From Runella rosea (GTDB lineage Bacteria > Bacteroidota > Bacteroidia > Cytophagales > Spirosomataceae): a DNA stretch of 64,000 bases. The notes below the pieces were generated by a model. It had not been told where the DNA came from. It ran no database searches and saw only the letters and a program-made list of their open reading frames with translations. Position 1 is the stretch's first letter, and the number at the start of each line of letters is the position of its first letter. Positions 35,817 to 44,246 of this stretch are shown piece by piece. A program made the translations under genes and the position numbers. Location: positions 4,271,501 through 4,335,500 of the forward strand of contig NZ_CP030850.1 in assembly GCF_003325355.1 (NCBI RefSeq), given 5' to 3'.

Positions 35817-37775
35817 CTAACGTTTCAAAACCATCTTAACGGTTTTTTGTACGGGACCCGCCATCAGACGCGCGTAATACGCGCCTTCGCTCAGGAATTG
35901 TCCATTGAATTTAACGGAATACGTGCCCACTTCTTGGGGTTTGTTCACTACCAACGCCCCCACGCGTGTGCCATGCGAATCGTACACATAGAGTGAGACT
36001 TCGGTGGCTTCGGTCAGTCGGTACCGAATGTCTATTTGTTGGTTGAAGGGATTGGGAAAGACTTCTAACAACTCTTCTGAATCGGTGGTGGGTATTTCAG
36101 CAATTTCTGGCTCGGCCTCTTCTTTTTCTTCTTCGGCGGCCGCAACGGCTTCCGTAGGCTCTTCATGAGGAGTAATGGGTGCCAGTAATTGCGAAGCCAA
36201 CGGCAAAATCGGCTTGGGGGCCTCTTCCACTACTTCTACCGCTCGTTGTGTGGTAGAGATACTTACCACATCGGTTGGTTTACTTTCATTGTGAAGTCGG
36301 TTAAAAGCACTAATGGTGTAGTTGTATTTGGTGCCCGGGCTGACTTGCGTGTCGTTAAAAGTAAATGTATTTTTTCCTGCTTCATTTACGACAATGGCAC
36401 GAATGGATAGCCCCGTTCGGAGGTCGATGGAGGCTTTGTTGATGCTTCTGTAGACAACGAAATAGCGGGCTTTGTCGCGCTCAGAAGTGAGTGTATAAGG
36501 ATAAGACCACGTTAAGGTAATGGTGTTGTTATCGTTAAGTTCTGTTTCGAGGTCAGTAGGTACAGGTGGTGGAGTTGTGCTTTTCCAAGGCATGGCTGGA
36601 ACAAGCGCTGGAGATTGATATACTTCCTGGCAGAGAATATCGCACAACTGATTGGGGTTGTTGCGAAGGGTTTTGGCGCTGAAAAGAATACTTCCGTGCA
36701 CGTTGGCAAACGTTCGGTTATAGCGTATTTGATTCGAAACCTCCATCGGTCTACGCCAGTTGGCATCACTGTTGACTTTGTACACTCCGTGGCCGATGTA
36801 AAGGTGCTGCTCCGATACATTTTCGCTCCACCAAGGCACTAGATGCGTATAATTGGCCGAGCCGTTGCCCATGCTCCAATACACCTGCGGGGCGATATAG
36901 TCTACCCAGCCTTCTTGGATCCATTTGCGGGCATCGGCAAAATTTCCCGAATACGCTTCAAAACCGCGAGAGTTTGAGCCTTCTGCCGAGCTGCTGCGGT
37001 TTTTCCAAATACCAAAAGGAGATACTCCAAATTTAACCCAAGGCTTTACTCTTCTCAGACTGTCGGCAACGGCTTCAATAAGCAGATTGACATTGTCGCG
37101 ACGCCAGTCGGCGCGGTTGGTAAACCCACGATTGTGCTCGGCAAAAGTAGCGTTGTCGTTGAGCGTGATGCCAGTTTGGGGGTAAGGATAAAAATAATCG
37201 TCGAAATGAATGCCGTCGACGTCGTAGCGGCGTACCACATCCATGACCACACGGGTCACAAAAGAGCGCACTTCGGGGCGGCCCGGGTCCAGAATCCGTA
37301 ATGGGCCGTAAGATAACAGTACATCAGGACGGACTTTGGCAACGTGATTGGAAGCGAGCGAAGCCGTACGAATATCCGTCACGGCGCGGTAGGGATTCAT
37401 CCACGCATGGATTTCGAGATTACGTTTGCGGCATTCTTGTATCATAAATGCCAGTGGGTCATAGCCTGGCGATTGTCCCTGCTGTCCAGTAAGCCATTCG
37501 GACCAGGGTTCTAGTTTGCTTTCGTAAACTGCATCACAGGCATTGCGTATCTGAAAAAACACGGCGTTGAGTCCGCGTCGTTGAATCATATCCAGCAAAT
37601 CAATCAATTCTTGTTGTTGCCGGGCGGCAGAAAGCCCTTTGGTTGAAGGCCAGTCCACGTTTCCGACATTGGCAATCCACACCCCCCTAAATTCACGCTT
37701 GGGCTGGGCGAAGAGAGAAAAGCTGACCAAAAGGAGAAATAGAAGATTTTTCAAGGGCAATGTTCCTTTATCCAC
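35817..37775 (-). CDS. GHL10-type family 10 glycosylhydrolase with T9SS type A sorting domain
   Basis: 652 residues. The start is GTG at 37775, followed by a signal sequence (PLKNLLFLLLVSFSLFA, then QPK). The catalytic module is of the glycosyl hydrolase-like 10 type (PF02638): REFRGVWIANVGNVDW, NAVFFQIRNACDAVYES, HAWMNPYRAV and YDVDGIHFDDYFYPYPQ. An FN3-like domain follows (about 400-500), then an acidic Ala/Glu linker, and the C-terminal ~75 residues form a type A sorting signal (LEVFPNPFNQQIDIRYRL ... GAYYARLMAGPVQKTVKM). It is thus exported by T9SS and attached or released at the surface. The substrate is probably a cell-wall or plant-like glycan; family members are poorly characterised. 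Confidence 0.9.
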   Translation of the reverse strand: MDKGTLPLKNLLFLLLVSFSLFAQPKREFRGVWIANVGNVDWPSTKGLSAARQQQELIDLLDMIQRRGLNAVFFQIRNACDAVYESKLEPWSEWLTGQQGQSPGYDPLAFMIQECRKRNLEIHAWMNPYRAVTDIRTASLASNHVAKVRPDVLLSYGPLRILDPGRPEVRSFVTRVVMDVVRRYDVDGIHFDDYFYPYPQTGITLNDNATFAEHNRGFTNRADWRRDNVNLLIEAVADSLRRVKPWVKFGVSPFGIWKNRSSSAEGSNSRGFEAYSGNFADARKWIQEGWVDYIAPQVYWSMGNGSANYTHLVPWWSENVSEQHLYIGHGVYKVNSDANWRRPMEVSNQIRYNRTFANVHGSILFSAKTLRNNPNQLCDILCQEVYQSPALVPAMPWKSTTPPPVPTDLETELNDNNTITLTWSYPYTLTSERDKARYFVVYRSINKASIDLRTGLSIRAIVVNEAGKNTFTFNDTQVSPGTKYNYTISAFNRLHNESKPTDVVSISTTQRAVEVVEEAPKPILPLASQLLAPITPHEEPTEAVAAAEEEKEEAEPEIAEIPTTDSEELLEVFPNPFNQQIDIRYRLTEATEVSLYVYDSHGTRVGALVVNKPQEVGTYSVKFNGQFLSEGAYYARLMAGPVQKTVKMVLKR

Positions 37776-37840
37776 AATTGAAAATCAATCAACCACCCAT
37801 ACAAAGTGGAGTTGTAAAACAACGTAATGAAATACAGGTA

Positions 37841-37848
37841 CAAAAGTA
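37841..37848 (-). promoter_or_regulatory. -7 promoter element for the GHL10 gene
   Basis: On the minus strand it reads TACTTTTG (TAnnTTTG), the same octamer as upstream of the MFS and tRNA-Trp genes. The leader to the GTG start would be about 60 nt. Confidence 0.45.
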
Positions 37849-37997
37849 ACGTCAATATTCCAAAAATTGTACTTGACTGCTGAATCAAAGTTACAAATAC
37901 AGTGCCAGAGGAGCGGGGAGACGATATGCTTCTGTAATCAAATGGCTATTTTATAGAGGTTGGTATCATATCTTCTCTTTGGAAACTAGACTTTGTA

Positions 37998-38122
37998 TCA
38001 ACCGAAAGCTGATAGCTAAAATCAAGGAATTTGAAGCGGATGTAGAGGTGCTTGAACCAGAAGAGGTACGCCAAAAAATAGCCGAGACACTATGCAGTGC
38101 GTCGGCTTTGTATGAGGGGTAA
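37998..38122 (+). pseudogene. Decayed 3' end of a WYL-domain transcriptional regulator
   Basis: The 410-nt interval 37776-38185 has no intact gene. Within it, a plus-strand frame open from 37877 to the stop at 38120-38122 ends in RKLIAKIKEFEADVEVLEPE followed by EVRQKIAETLCSASALYEG. This matches the usual C-terminus of WYL regulators (DVEVLEP...LR..I...L..A..LY). No start codon, HTH domain or WYL core precedes it, and an in-frame stop lies upstream. It is a remnant. A 71-codon minus-strand open frame over the same bases is its shadow. Confidence 0.65.
38080..38109 (+). repeat. Near-palindromic 30-nt element, copy 1 (inside the WYL remnant)
   Basis: AGCCGAGACACT-AT-GCAGTGC-GTCGGCTTT is near-palindromic and matches the minus strand of the terminator at 40925-40954 in 27 of 30 positions. 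Here it is read through by the remnant frame as AETLCSASAL. Confidence 0.65.
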
Positions 38123-38185
38123 AAATAGGAGGCAGGAGTTAAGAAGTAGGAAGAATGAGTCTTACTTCTTAACTCAAACAATTGG

Positions 38186-40795
38186 TTAGAAAGAGATCGT
38201 ATTTACAGTAGCGGTACCTGAGGTAGTCGTTGTAGATTTCAATGTTGCGCCCGTATTTGAATACGTTCCGCTTGTATATACTCCCCACCCAGAAGATCCG
38301 CCGACAAAGCTTCCACCATTATAGCTACCGCCAAAGTATATTTTGTATTGAGTGCCTTTGGCTAAACTAGGGTTTGAGAAATGGAAATAATAGTTGCCGT
38401 TTTTAGGCTTAAAGGTGACCATATCTTTTCCAGTAGCATCTTCAATGTGCAAGACTGAAGTGGCGGCAAGTTGGGTGCTTGATGTTATGTACATACCTAC
38501 TTGAGTAGAAGCTGATCCCATCGCTTTGGTCATTCTGCCATTAGAACCTCCCGAAATCAGGATGCCTCCGTTGATAAGGAAATTACCATTTACATCAATT
38601 CCTTCTTCGGGTGAGCTTGTTGGCCCGCCTATGATAGTCGTTCCACCTTTTATTGTAAGATTTCCGTTGCTATCTATTCCATCGCTTCCGGTCACTATTA
38701 ATATACCTCCGTTGATATTGATATTACTTCCATCGTTTGATTCTGTGCCGCCAGTAGTTGTACCCATAGAAGCATTAATTCCATCATTTGAAGCGGTCAC
38801 ATTCGTAACGCCACCCTCAAACGTAATCGTTTTAGCTTCTATGCCTTCGGTCGATTTTGTGATATTGATAGTGCCGTCATTTATTGTAACGGACGTTTCT
38901 GATTTTATGCCGTCATCGGTTGCAGCAATGTTCAGTGTACCGTTGTTGATCGTGAAAGCGCCATCGCTTTTAAAGCCTTTGGCTTCGCTGGTTGTGGAAG
39001 TATTATACGTAAATTTCGTTCCAGTGGCTGAGATGGTTGTTTTACCTCCGCTAACGGTAGCAGTGCCATCTACTGTGATACCTTTTGCGCCACTTCCTGT
39101 GCTGCTTACAGTGAGGTTACCGCCTTTTATGGCTAAATTTTTGTCGCAATTGATACCCGCAGGTGCCGCAATATCCGAATCTTCCGTATCATAGAAAGCC
39201 GCTCCCGAAGTGGTGATTTTTACCGTACCCGCAGTCAAAGTAAAATCGCCACCTGTTTTTATCCCTTTTGAGCCTTTGCCCGAAACCGTTAGCGTTATGG
39301 CATCACCTGTGCTGATGGTAGTATAACTTTCACTCTTAATAGCATTTCCTTTATCACCTGTGGTTGTTACGGTTATTTTTCCTCCTTTGATTAAAACATA
39401 CGGCGTAATTGTCGCATCGGTGCCATCATACGAAGCCGTTATTCCATCATTAACACTATTGACTGCAATTGTTCCACCATTAACTGCTATGTAGCCCTCT
39501 TCAGCTTCAATACCATTGCTGCCCGACGCCGTGATGGTTACACTTCCGTTATCCATCGCAAAATAATTATTGGCATGAATGCCGTCGCTTACCGCTGATT
39601 TTACGATGATGGTGGCGTCACTCACGTAGATATAATCATCAGACACAATGGCGTGTTTATTATTGGCGGTTACGTTTAATGTTCCCGTTCCCATAAAACT
39701 CAATTGGCCTTCGCTGAAAAATGTTCCTTTTTGGTCTTCTTTGCTTGTGGTGTAAGTGGCTCCATCTACTAGCGTATTCGTTCCCAGTACATTAATGGTT
39801 GCTTTCTTGCTCGACTGAATATTAATCGCTGGGCCGGTGCTGTTTGTCAGGCTAACACCTTTCATGGTAATGTTGAATTTATATTCGCTATAAATCTTGA
39901 AGCTGCCTTTGCTTGCAGTGCCCGATAGCAGATATACAATTTCTTTGGTGGTATTGGTAGAGGTAACGGTCACGTCGGCTCCGCTTACGGCTACACTTAC
40001 TCCATCATTCTGAAAGGCGTTATTTACGGTTGCACTTGTACCCGCATATACCACTAATACGGTATCTTTAGCGGTTGTGCCCGTGCTCGAAGCATTAATG
40101 AGTATCGAAACCGTACAGGTCTGTCCCCCAAAACTTAAATTAAAAACAGCCGTGCCAGTAGACGTGGGTGTACCCGAAATTGTATAGGCCAAACTTCCCG
40201 AGCCATTGGCTAATGTACCAGCAACTAAGGTTGCTGTTAGACCTTCTACGCCTGTTGATGAGGCAGTAGAGACATCGTATGTTCCTCCATTTCCGCCGGT
40301 ATAGGTGAGTGTTGCGGTACCTGAATAAGTTACTCCGTTTGTTCCCGTGGCAGGAGCAACTGTCCCAGTAAGTGTAGAGATAGTCGCTTTAGAGGTAACA
40401 ACAGGTAAAGCTAACGTACACGTCTGTCCCCCCAAATCTATTGAAAAATTCGCTGTGCCTGCAGAGGCAGGAGTCCCTGTTATTACAAAACTGGCGGTTC
40501 CGCTTCCGCTTGTCAAAGTACCTGCTGATAATGTGGCCGTCAGACCGGTCACTCCTGAGGATGCTATAGCATTTCCTTCGGGGTAGGCAACGCCATTACC
40601 TCCTGTATAAGGTACACTTGCAGTAGCGGTATAGGATGTTCCGTTTGTGGCGGTAGCTGAAAATGTAGCGCCCGAACAGTTCAAAGCGGTGACAGTTGCA
40701 GGAGTGGCGGCTGTTATTTCAGGGTCTTTACAGGCTTGGAAAATCAAAATAAAAGCCAACAGGATGCCAACGGCCGCAAATTTTTTTCTATTCAT
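38186..40795 (-). CDS. Cthe_2159-type carbohydrate-binding lipoprotein with two N-terminal tandem domains
   Basis: 869 residues from the ATG at 40795, which starts a lipoprotein signal (MNRKKFAAVGILLAFILIFQ, then AC); the longer frame adds 47 unrelated residues. Two ~90-residue repeats follow (one with ALNCSGATFSATATNGTSY, one with ISTLTGTVAPATGTNGVTYS), each ending in a GGQTCT strand. The rest is a long right-handed beta-helix-like domain with many short repeats such as GGKITVTTTGD, NGIEAEEGY and GIKTGGDFTL, which resembles Cthe_2159 (PF14262), a calcium-dependent acidic-polysaccharide-binding and lyase-like family. The C-terminus has VGMYITSSTQLAATSVLHIE. It is predicted on the cell surface, with pectin or alginate-like ligands as candidates. 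Confidence 0.82.
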   Translation of the reverse strand: MNRKKFAAVGILLAFILIFQACKDPEITAATPATVTALNCSGATFSATATNGTSYTATASVPYTGGNGVAYPEGNAIASSGVTGLTATLSAGTLTSGSGTASFVITGTPASAGTANFSIDLGGQTCTLALPVVTSKATISTLTGTVAPATGTNGVTYSGTATLTYTGGNGGTYDVSTASSTGVEGLTATLVAGTLANGSGSLAYTISGTPTSTGTAVFNLSFGGQTCTVSILINASSTGTTAKDTVLVVYAGTSATVNNAFQNDGVSVAVSGADVTVTSTNTTKEIVYLLSGTASKGSFKIYSEYKFNITMKGVSLTNSTGPAINIQSSKKATINVLGTNTLVDGATYTTSKEDQKGTFFSEGQLSFMGTGTLNVTANNKHAIVSDDYIYVSDATIIVKSAVSDGIHANNYFAMDNGSVTITASGSNGIEAEEGYIAVNGGTIAVNSVNDGITASYDGTDATITPYVLIKGGKITVTTTGDKGNAIKSESYTTISTGDAITLTVSGKGSKGIKTGGDFTLTAGTVKITTSGAAFYDTEDSDIAAPAGINCDKNLAIKGGNLTVSSTGSGAKGITVDGTATVSGGKTTISATGTKFTYNTSTTSEAKGFKSDGAFTINNGTLNIAATDDGIKSETSVTINDGTINITKSTEGIEAKTITFEGGVTNVTASNDGINASMGTTTGGTESNDGSNININGGILIVTGSDGIDSNGNLTIKGGTTIIGGPTSSPEEGIDVNGNFLINGGILISGGSNGRMTKAMGSASTQVGMYITSSTQLAATSVLHIEDATGKDMVTFKPKNGNYYFHFSNPSLAKGTQYKIYFGGSYNGGSFVGGSSGWGVYTSGTYSNTGATLKSTTTTSGTATVNTISF

Positions 40796-40924
40796 GATAT
40801 TGGTGGTTATTATAAAATAGTACTTGTGGGGTAACGTTTTGGGTTTCTTTTTACCGAATATACGCTTGAGTATTGCACCGCGTTGCAGATGTGTAGTGTC
40901 ATTGAGAGGTTGGAGCAAAAGAAA

Positions 40925-40954
40925 AAGCCGAGGCACTGCGCAGTGTCTCGGCTT
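40925..40954 (-). terminator. Terminator of the M1 peptidase gene (palindromic element, copy 2)
   Basis: On the minus strand AAGCCGAGACACTGC pairs with GCAGTGCCTCGGCTT (one wobble pair) without a free loop, followed by TTTCTTTT. It lies 21 nt after the M1 stop. It shares 27 of 30 bases with a copy at 38080-38109. Confidence 0.8.
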
Positions 40955-40975
40955 GGTATGTGGTTCTAACGCGTA

Positions 40976-42955
40976 TTAATTTTCATCTGGCGACATATAC
41001 CGCACAGGATGCCACGTATTGTTGCGTGGGTTGATGTCGGGCAATTGGGAGTCGGGGTCGATGGTTACTGATTTTAAGGGGTTTTTGGTGGCCGCTTTAA
41101 AGGTCCAGGTGCTACCGCGTTGCCAAACTTCTACGGGAAGCGTGATGCGGGTCTTTTTGCCACCCGCCTCTTCCAATTCCACGATGGTGGGCATAGCCCA
41201 TTGCTCAAGGTTTTCGATGGTAATTACTGAGCCTTTAGAGGGCGTTTGTTCCACGTACTGTACTTCTTTTACGCCTTGGTCCAGTTTATAATTTTCGTAA
41301 AACCAGCCTTTCCAGTACCACCCCAAATCTTCGCCGGCGGCATCTTCGATGGTTCGGAAGAAATCATAAGGCGTTGGGTGTTTGAAGGCCCAGCGTTTTA
41401 CATATTGTTTGAAGGCATAGTCAAATCGGTCGCGGCCCAGTACTACTTCTCGAAGGAGCTTAAGCCCGATGGCGGGTTTGTAATACGCATCCCAACCCAA
41501 ATTGGTGGCTTTGATTACATCTGGCACGGTCAGGATAGGGTCAGCACCGTCGCGGAATAGCGTGGGAGCGAGGTTTTGCATATCGTCCAAACGATCGCGG
41601 TTGTATTCTCCATCGTTGAAGGCTTCGGTTGAGAGCATATTGATAAACGTGTTGAAGCCTTCGTCCATCCATGCAAATTTACGCTCGTTGTTGCCCACAA
41701 TCATCGGAAACCACGTATGCCCGAATTCATGGTCGGTTACGCCCCAAAGTGATTCTTTTTTGTCGTTATGCGCACAGAAAACAATACCTGGGTATTCCAT
41801 GCCGCCCACGATGCCCGCCACGTTGGTGGCCACGGGATACGGAAATTCCATGAGGTATTTTGAATAAAATTCTAAACAACCTTTCACGTATTCGGTCGAA
41901 CGGCCCCAGCCATCGTTGCCATCGTTTTCAGCGGTGTACAAAGATTGAGCAATGGCGGGTTTGCCACTAGGTAAGTTCATTTTGGCGGCATCCCACACAA
42001 AGGCGCGGGAGGTAGCCCAAGCTACGTCGCGGGCATTTTGACAACGAAATTTCCACGTAATCATGCCCGAATCTTTGGGGCGTGATTTTTTCTCATTTAT
42101 TTCTTTCGCGCTGCGAATCATCACTGTTTTATCGCTTTTGCGGGCCTCTTCCATGCGTTTGATTTGTTCCGAAGTCATCACGTCGGAGGGATTGAGCAAT
42201 TCTCCTGAGCCGCCCACAATGTGGTCCCAAGGTACGGTGACGCTGTATTCATAGTCGCCGTAATTGAGATAAAACTCACCCGCGCCAATGTACGGAAGCA
42301 CGTTCCAGCCTTCGATGTCGTCAAATACGCACATGCGGGGGTACCATTGGGCTATTTCGTAAATCGTGCCGTTTTTGGTGTCTAGTTTTCCCATGCGGTC
42401 GGAGGCATAGGTGGGTATTTTGAATGAATAACCCACTTTTATTTTCAGCACATCGCCCGTGGGCTTTACCGCGTCGGAGAGGCGGATTTGCATACGGGTA
42501 TCGTCAATGATAAAATCGGCAGGGGCATATTTCCCTTTTCCTTGCTGAACACTGACCGCACTGATGGTATAGCCGCCTTCAAAACCCATATTGCCGTAGC
42601 GACCGCCGTTGAGTGGGGTGGTTTTACCGCTGCGCGAGTTGTCGTTGAAAGCGTTTTGGTCAAGTTGCAGCCATACAAAAGGCAGCGCTTCGGGGCTGTT
42701 ATTGGTGTAAGTGATTTCTACTTCACCCGCAATGGTATTGGCGGCTTCGTCGAGGGTAACGGCGATTTTATAATCGGCGCGGTTTTGCCAATAACGAGGG
42801 CCTGGAGCGCCGCTGCCCGTACGGGACTCGTTGGCGGGCTGGTAGTTAAACAAGGGGTTGAACAATACGTGTGCGTCGTATTTGGGGGTCGGATTTTGAG
42901 CTTGCGCTAATGCCGCAAGACTTACCAGAAATAAAAAACTAAGTTGACGAAACAT
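40976..42955 (-). CDS. M1 family zinc metallopeptidase
   Basis: 659 residues from the ATG at 42955, which begins a signal peptide ([19 protein letters not shown]); a longer frame adds 26 residues lacking signal character. The zinc site is complete: H409-E410-F-G-H413, then 18 residues, then E432 (in WMDEGFN). [10 protein letters not shown] is the substrate-binding counterpart of the GAMEN motif. It removes N-terminal residues from peptides, probably in the periplasm, as Bacteroidota M1 members without aminopeptidase N fusions do. The C-terminus ([20 protein letters not shown]) parallels the truncated copy at 1-325. The gene has its own terminator and is divergent from the COG0523 gene. Confidence 0.93.
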   Translation of the reverse strand: MFRQLSFLFLVSLAALAQAQNPTPKYDAHVLFNPLFNYQPANESRTGSGAPGPRYWQNRADYKIAVTLDEAANTIAGEVEITYTNNSPEALPFVWLQLDQNAFNDNSRSGKTTPLNGGRYGNMGFEGGYTISAVSVQQGKGKYAPADFIIDDTRMQIRLSDAVKPTGDVLKIKVGYSFKIPTYASDRMGKLDTKNGTIYEIAQWYPRMCVFDDIEGWNVLPYIGAGEFYLNYGDYEYSVTVPWDHIVGGSGELLNPSDVMTSEQIKRMEEARKSDKTVMIRSAKEINEKKSRPKDSGMITWKFRCQNARDVAWATSRAFVWDAAKMNLPSGKPAIAQSLYTAENDGNDGWGRSTEYVKGCLEFYSKYLMEFPYPVATNVAGIVGGMEYPGIVFCAHNDKKESLWGVTDHEFGHTWFPMIVGNNERKFAWMDEGFNTFINMLSTEAFNDGEYNRDRLDDMQNLAPTLFRDGADPILTVPDVIKATNLGWDAYYKPAIGLKLLREVVLGRDRFDYAFKQYVKRWAFKHPTPYDFFRTIEDAAGEDLGWYWKGWFYENYKLDQGVKEVQYVEQTPSKGSVITIENLEQWAMPTIVELEEAGGKKTRITLPVEVWQRGSTWTFKAATKNPLKSVTIDPDSQLPDINPRNNTWHPVRYMSPDEN

Positions 42956-43219
42956 TATAAATGAATTTATGATGTGCACTGGTCGATGAGGTGTTTTTTC
43001 TATCTTGAAAATACCCGATAGAAAATGGGTCATCGAAACTTCTACAGAATGAATTTGCTGAAAAACGAAGGTAAGGCAGAATTGTTGTAAAAAGTAAAAA
43101 CACAGACAGAATCAACAAAATCAGGCGTATTTTCACCCAATTTGGAGGAGAAATGAATCAGTGAGGGTAAAGATTGGTTTACTGGGTATCATGTCTTAAA
43201 TCGACAATCATAACTAACA

Positions 43220-44242
43220 ATGGCTCTCAATAAAATTCCCGTTAATCTTATCACTGGTTTTTTGGGCGTAGGCAAAACAACGGCGCTGCAAAATATTCTT
43301 AAACGCAAGCCTGCCGATGAGCGTTGGGCCGTCATTATCAATGAATTTGGGGCGGTTTCAATCGACCATACGCCTTTTGCGGGCGCGGATGAAAACGGCT
43401 TGGTGGTCAAAGAGGTAGCGGGTGGATGTATTTGTTGCACGGCCAATTTGCCGATGCAGATGACGCTGACGTTGGTACTGCGCCAAGTGAAACCCCACCG
43501 TATTTTGATTGAACCGACGGGCATGGGGCATCCTGAGGCAATTTTGGATATGCTGCGCGGAAAGTTTTTGAAAGACGTGCTTGACATTCGTGCTACGGTC
43601 TGCTTGGTAGACCCGCGTCAGTGGGATAATGAAGATTATCGCGAGCACGAAACGTTTATTGACCAAATTACCTTGGCCGATGTGCTCATTGCCAACAAGG
43701 TTGATTTGGCAAGCGAGGCACTGACACAGAATTTTTTGGAATGGGCCAAAGCGCTTTTTCCGCCTAAAATTTTAATCGGGGCCGTAGAGCAAGGCGACAT
43801 TGACCCCAACTGGCTTAATATTGAGCCTTTCCCAAATCGAAAAGCCCTGCATCCTCATGCGCATGAACACGAGCATCACCACCACCATCATTCGGATGAA
43901 TTGCCAATTCCTGAAGTGGGTAAGCCGCTTATGCGGGAAAGTCACGGGTTGGGACGGTATAGTTGTGGATGGGTATTCTCGCCCGATGAAGTTTTTGAAT
44001 TGCCCAAACTGAAAGCATGGATTGCTTCCCTGCAAAATGTAGAACGCGTAAAAGGCGCTTTCAGAACGGGTGTAGATTGGGTGCTGATCAATGCCGTACG
44101 CGGAGAGTTTACAATCGAATACTTGGCTTACCGCCGTGATAGCCGTGTGGAGTGCATTTCAGCCAATCCACTCCCTTGGAAAACCTTGGAAGATGGTCTC
44201 AAAGGTTGCCTCCTAAGTGTCTCAGAAATGAAAACCGTCTAA
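43220..44242 (+). CDS. COG0523 (CobW/ZigA/YciC) GTP-binding metallochaperone
   Basis: 340 residues. Walker A is GFLGVGKTT (13-21). The metal-binding CXCC motif (C70-I-C72-C73, within GGCICCTANLP) and the NKVD base-specificity motif are present. Between the GTPase and C-terminal domain there is a histidine-rich loop (HPHAHEHEHHHHHHSDE) that would bind Zn or a similar ion. The C-terminal CobW_C domain ends SANPLPWKTLEDG. COG0523 members deliver metals, chiefly Zn, to client proteins. No Zur-like operator was recognised upstream, so its metal is not fixed by the sequence. The GTG-started membrane protein follows after 4 nt. Confidence 0.92.
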   Translation: MALNKIPVNLITGFLGVGKTTALQNILKRKPADERWAVIINEFGAVSIDHTPFAGADENGLVVKEVAGGCICCTANLPMQMTLTLVLRQVKPHRILIEPTGMGHPEAILDMLRGKFLKDVLDIRATVCLVDPRQWDNEDYREHETFIDQITLADVLIANKVDLASEALTQNFLEWAKALFPPKILIGAVEQGDIDPNWLNIEPFPNRKALHPHAHEHEHHHHHHSDELPIPEVGKPLMRESHGLGRYSCGWVFSPDEVFELPKLKAWIASLQNVERVKGAFRTGVDWVLINAVRGEFTIEYLAYRRDSRVECISANPLPWKTLEDGLKGCLLSVSEMKTV

Positions 44243-44246
44243 TTTT

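Noticed and set aside
38526-39194. A 222-codon plus-strand open frame rich in Pro and Val opposite the Cthe_2159-type gene
   Set aside because: It is antisense to the repeat-rich beta-helix coding region; its low-complexity composition mirrors that region and no start signals or homology-like motifs are seen.
38186-40795. The many short repeats in this gene as a CRISPR or DNA-level array
   Set aside because: The repeats are variable in sequence and length at DNA level and reflect beta-helix coils in one long reading frame.
43017-43025. A 9-bp stem (TTTTCTATC/GATAGAAAA) in the divergent M1-COG0523 gap as a regulator-binding site or Zur box
   Set aside because: It does not resemble a known metal-regulator site and lies nearer the M1 leader; A/T-rich stems of this length occur often by chance.
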